The notes under the pieces are model-generated. The model was given only the letters and a program-made list of their open reading frames with translations. It did not search any database and was not told the origin of the DNA. A stretch of DNA of 6,103 bases from Patescibacteria group bacterium (lineage in GTDB: Bacteria > Patescibacteriota > Microgenomatia > UBA1400 > MFAQ01), in assembly GCA_018819325.1 (NCBI GenBank), contig JAHJQJ010000058.1, positions 1 through 6,103 of the forward strand. The letters run 5' to 3'. Below, piece after piece: positions 4,136-6,103 of the stretch. The translations under genes and the position numbers were made by a program. Position 1 is the first letter of the stretch, and each line of letters opens with the position of its first letter.

Positions 4136-5395
4136 TTAAACGTCGATAATGCTTTTGTTAACCAGATGATGAAAGGGAATAAATTTAACTATAGTATTTT
4201 TGATCTTAATTTCTTCTAAAGCATTTAAATTTACAATAAGAAACTTTTTTGGAGAATATTTTTTAATATAGCTATGAACAGACTTGCCCACCGAAAAATT
4301 ATTACCAATTTTGGAAAACTTTACCTCCACGGGAATTAGTATCGACCCTATGTTCACCACAAAATCTACCTCGGCCTGCTCTTTGGTTCTCCAAAAATTT
4401 ACTTTTGAAACCAAAGGATCATCAGATAAAAGCAAATATACAAAGTTTTGAAACAGCATACTTCCAGAAACAATAGGGTCGTAATGACTCAGGCGATTAA
4501 AGACAAAATTACGCATACCCATGTCTAAAAAATAGTAAGTAGAAGTTTTAACAATTTCGCTTTCTGGATTTCTTGAAAAAGGTTGCAGTGATTCTATTTG
4601 AAAAGTTTTTCTCAAGTAATAAAGATATTGTTTCACAGTATCATAACTCAAGTTAATCCTATTAGATATCTCAGATGTAGCCGTCAACTTACCGATTCTG
4701 GTAGACAAAAAGGTCAGCAAACTTGCCACTTCCTCTGTGCTTTTAAGCTTTAATAAATCCTTCAAGTCTTTATCAACATAACTTTCAAAAATACTTTCCA
4801 AAACGTCTCTTTTGTCCAGAGCCTTTTCTTTGAGCACCAGCTTAGGATAACCGCCAAATTGTAAATACTCGTTTAACAATAAGTCTGAATAAGCAGAAGA
4901 AGCAAAATAATCGTCTAGATTAGAGCTAAATTTATAATCTGTTTTATGGTCAACAAACTCCTTAAAAGATAGCGTTCTAAGCCTAAATGTCTTTTTTCTC
5001 CCTGCTAAACCTTCTGAAACTTTTTCTTTTAGTTCTACGCTTCCTGATCCTGAAATAATAAATTTATAAGGTAAATCACCATCATAAAGCCCCTTTAAAA
5101 ACAAACCAGCATTCTCTTTTCTTTGAATTTCATCTATAAAAACATACGATCTTTTAGCCGTGCCTAAATGTAACTTCAAGTAATTAATTAGATTTTCTTG
5201 GGATTTAAATATTTCAAAGTCCTTTTCTTTATCCAAGTTCAAATATATAGAGTCCTCATTGGCCTCAAGAATATCTTTTGCCAAAATATTCATCAAAGTG
5301 GTTTTGCCAGCCTGCCTGGGACCCGTTATCAGACTTATTTCCTTTTCTTGTAGGTGTTTCTTTAATTCTGGGTAAATTGATCGTTTTATCATCAT
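4136..5395 (-). CDS. AAA_14/DUF4143-type ATPase with PD-(D/E)XK-like C-terminus
   Basis: This complete 419-residue protein belongs to the widespread AAA_14 plus DUF4143 ATPases, common in archaea and bacteria and mostly of unknown role. Walker A is GPRQAGKTT (25-33), Walker B is YVFIDEI (84-90), and a sensor-1-like ISGSGS is at 114-119, followed by GLAGR (129-133). The DUF4143 part has EYLQFGGYPKLVL (176-188) and YVDKDL (206-211). A winged-helix-like segment, SEISNRINLSYDTVKQYLYYL (241-261), suggests DNA binding. The C-terminus reads FWRTKEQAEVDFVV...IPVEVKFS (334-361), with D344, E357 and K359 matching a PD-(D/E)XK nuclease-like core. There is no membrane segment. Two Met codons open the frame; the first lies 6 nt from a TATAAT box, so the message would be almost leaderless. 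It is divergent from map and convergent with the dehydrogenase, so it is transcribed alone. Composition is A/T-rich. Confidence 0.9.
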   Translation of the reverse strand: MMIKRSIYPELKKHLQEKEISLITGPRQAGKTTLMNILAKDILEANEDSIYLNLDKEKDFEIFKSQENLINYLKLHLGTAKRSYVFIDEIQRKENAGLFLKGLYDGDLPYKFIISGSGSVELKEKVSEGLAGRKKTFRLRTLSFKEFVDHKTDYKFSSNLDDYFASSAYSDLLLNEYLQFGGYPKLVLKEKALDKRDVLESIFESYVDKDLKDLLKLKSTEEVASLLTFLSTRIGKLTATSEISNRINLSYDTVKQYLYYLRKTFQIESLQPFSRNPESEIVKTSTYYFLDMGMRNFVFNRLSHYDPIVSGSMLFQNFVYLLLSDDPLVSKVNFWRTKEQAEVDFVVNIGSILIPVEVKFSKIGNNFSVGKSVHSYIKKYSPKKFLIVNLNALEEIKIKNTIVKFIPFHHLVNKSIIDV

Positions 5396-5401
5396 ATTTC
5401 T

Positions 5402-5430
5402 ATTATAAACCCACTATTTCACTAGTGCAA
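5402..5430 (-). promoter_or_regulatory. Sigma-70-like promoter of the ATPase
   Basis: Read on the minus strand: TTGCAC (5430-5425), a 17-nt spacer, then a perfect TATAAT (5407-5402). Only 6 nt separate the -10 box from the ATG at 5395, so transcription would begin at or next to the start codon. The spacer is made almost entirely of the proximal 20-nt repeat, so a protein bound there would block polymerase. Confidence 0.7.
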
Positions 5431-5457
5431 CTGGTAAATAAACCCACTATTTCACTA
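5405..5457 (-). repeat. Two tandem 20-nt repeats at the ATPase promoter (possible operator)
   Basis: ATAAACCCACTATTTCACTA occurs exactly at 5405-5424 and 5438-5457, a period of 33 nt or about three helical turns. On the minus strand each copy contains TAGTGAAATAGTGGGT, that is two TAGTG half-sites 8 nt apart. The proximal copy fills the -10/-35 spacer. Direct repeats so placed suggest a repressor site, perhaps autoregulation by the winged-helix-like ATPase; the regulator is not known. Confidence 0.65.
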
Positions 5458-5541
5458 CCAAGATCAGCCCGCAGGGTTTTTCACCATAAAAAAATTACAA
5501 TAAATTACGCATAATTAATGGAGTCCAACCTCTAAACAGGA

Positions 5542-5547
5542 TATAAT
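5542..5547 (+). promoter_or_regulatory. -10 box (TATAAT) of map, leaderless transcript likely
   Basis: A perfect TATAAT lies 7 nt before the map ATG, so the transcript would begin at or just before the start codon. No clear -35 is present at 16-18 nt spacing (best TGGAGT, 5519-5524). It would allow map to be transcribed although it is separated from the secY-adk operon. Confidence 0.6.
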
Positions 5548-5554
5548 CACTTTC

Positions 5555-6103
5555 ATGAGTTCCAAGAAACAAAAAGCCATGCAAGAGTCTGGCCTTATTT
5601 TGGCCAGGGTAAAAAAAGAACTAAGGCAGGCTATCAAACCAGGCATCACCACCCTAGAACTAGACAAACTAGCAGAAAAAATAATTGTAAACTCAGGCGC
5701 TTATCCCTCTTTCAAAACCGTTCGTGGTTACAACTTTGCCACCTGTATTAATATAAACTCAGGCATGGTGCATGGCATGCCCAATTCCAGGAAATTAATA
5801 CCCAAGGATGTGATTACGGTAGACTGCGGTGTGTACTATAAGGGTTTTCACACAGACAGCGCCTTTACCATGCAAATTCCTCCTTTGATTGCCTCCACCA
5901 CAAAATTTCTAGATACTGGTAAGAAAGCCCTTGCAAACGCCATAAAAAAAGCCACCCCAGGCAACAGCGTTTACGATATCTCCCTAGCCTTGCAAGAAAC
6001 AATTGAAAACGCCGGTTACTCCGTTAGCCGTGACCTTACCGGCCACGGTGTTGGTCAAAAACTTCACCAGCACCCCAACATCTCTTGTTTTGCTATTCCA
6101 GAA
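5555..6103 (+). CDS. map: Type I methionine aminopeptidase (3' truncated by window edge)
   Basis: This cytoplasmic metalloenzyme removes the initiator Met from nascent proteins. The frame starts at the ATG at 5555 and is open to the window end, giving 183 residues of an expected roughly 250. The N-terminus KAMQESGLILARV (7-19) aligns with the usual KMRxAGxxxA helix, supporting this start. Metal and catalytic residues of the pita-bread fold are visible: H73 in MVHGMP, D90 in ITVDCG, D101 in HTDSAFT, H164 in LTGHGVGQ, and H171 in the following HQHP. The two C-terminal Glu ligands lie beyond the window. There is no Shine-Dalgarno sequence. In many bacteria map directly follows adk and precedes infA; here about 4.5 kb lies between, and map has its own -10 box. 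The short N-terminus without an extension indicates the type Ia-like bacterial form. Confidence 0.95.
   Translation, partial: MSSKKQKAMQESGLILARVKKELRQAIKPGITTLELDKLAEKIIVNSGAYPSFKTVRGYNFATCININSGMVHGMPNSRKLIPKDVITVDCGVYYKGFHTDSAFTMQIPPLIASTTKFLDTGKKALANAIKKATPGNSVYDISLALQETIENAGYSVSRDLTGHGVGQKLHQHPNISCFAIPE

Larger units (their letters stand above)
5396..5554. promoter_or_regulatory. Divergent promoter region between ATPase and map
   Basis: This 159-nt spacer serves both genes. The left part has the ATPase promoter and the tandem 20-nt repeats; the right part is A/T-rich and ends in the map -10 box. A short GCCCGCAGGGTTTTT stretch (about 5467-5481) resembles a terminator, but its stem is only 3 bp. 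Confidence 0.6.

Noticed and set aside
5467..5481. GCCCGCAGGGTTTTT as an intrinsic terminator upstream of map
   Set aside because: The stem would be only about 3 bp with a 3-nt loop, and no plus-strand gene precedes it closely.
5278..5514. 78-residue plus-strand open frame over the ATPase start and promoter region
   Set aside because: It is antisense to the conserved Walker A region of the ATPase, then reads through the 20-nt repeats, and has no recognisable domain.

Overview
The window looks like a bacterial chromosome segment in which a conserved ribosomal-operon junction has been opened by accessory DNA. On the left are the 3' end of secY (1-471) and a complete adk (468-1031), joined by an ATGA overlap. 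On the right is the 5' part of map (5555 to the window edge). secY-adk-map is a standard order downstream of the spc ribosomal proteins in many bacteria. Here about 4.5 kb separates adk from map. TGA is used as a stop, and no start codon has a convincing Shine-Dalgarno sequence. Adk is a compact form with a short LID. Together with the moderate-to-low GC these points are compatible with a Patescibacteria/CPR-type genome, but that assignment is inference.

The accessory part holds three units. (1) 1439-2837 is a visibly A/T-rich, probably foreign gene for a GHKL-type ATPase joined to an HExxH metallopeptidase-like domain. It is now split into two reading frames, and the break coincides with an exact 7-nt tandem duplication (CTTTTTT twice, 2036-2049); removing one copy restores a 463-residue protein. 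(2) 3215-4015 is a short-chain dehydrogenase/reductase with base composition like the flanks. (3) 4136-5395, on the minus strand, is a complete AAA_14/DUF4143-type ATPase with a PD-(D/E)XK-like C-terminal motif. It is divergent from map and has its own promoter, which overlaps a tandem 20-nt repeat.

The intergenic DNA is rich in repeats. The ATPase-peptidase gene is bracketed by two diverged copies (1013-1361 and 2882-3192) of the same ordered set of modules: a CTCAACCC/GCGGG palindrome ending in CCTAG, a C-rich AAC...CCCTGCC...CTCCA stretch, CATTC repeats, a dRS3-like palindrome (ATTCCC-N8-GGGAAT) and a well-conserved AT-rich tail with a TATACT box. The left copy also carries a perfect 36-nt tandem duplication, and its palindrome encodes the last residues and stop codon of adk. 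The right copy contains large nested inverted repeats. This arrangement suggests that the cassette came in by, or was copied with, recombination between these repeats.

secY, adk and map are housekeeping genes for protein export, nucleotide balance and N-terminal methionine removal. The accessory genes show no obvious shared pathway. The ATPase-peptidase is the best candidate for an undescribed system, possibly stress or defence related, but nothing in the sequence proves a function.
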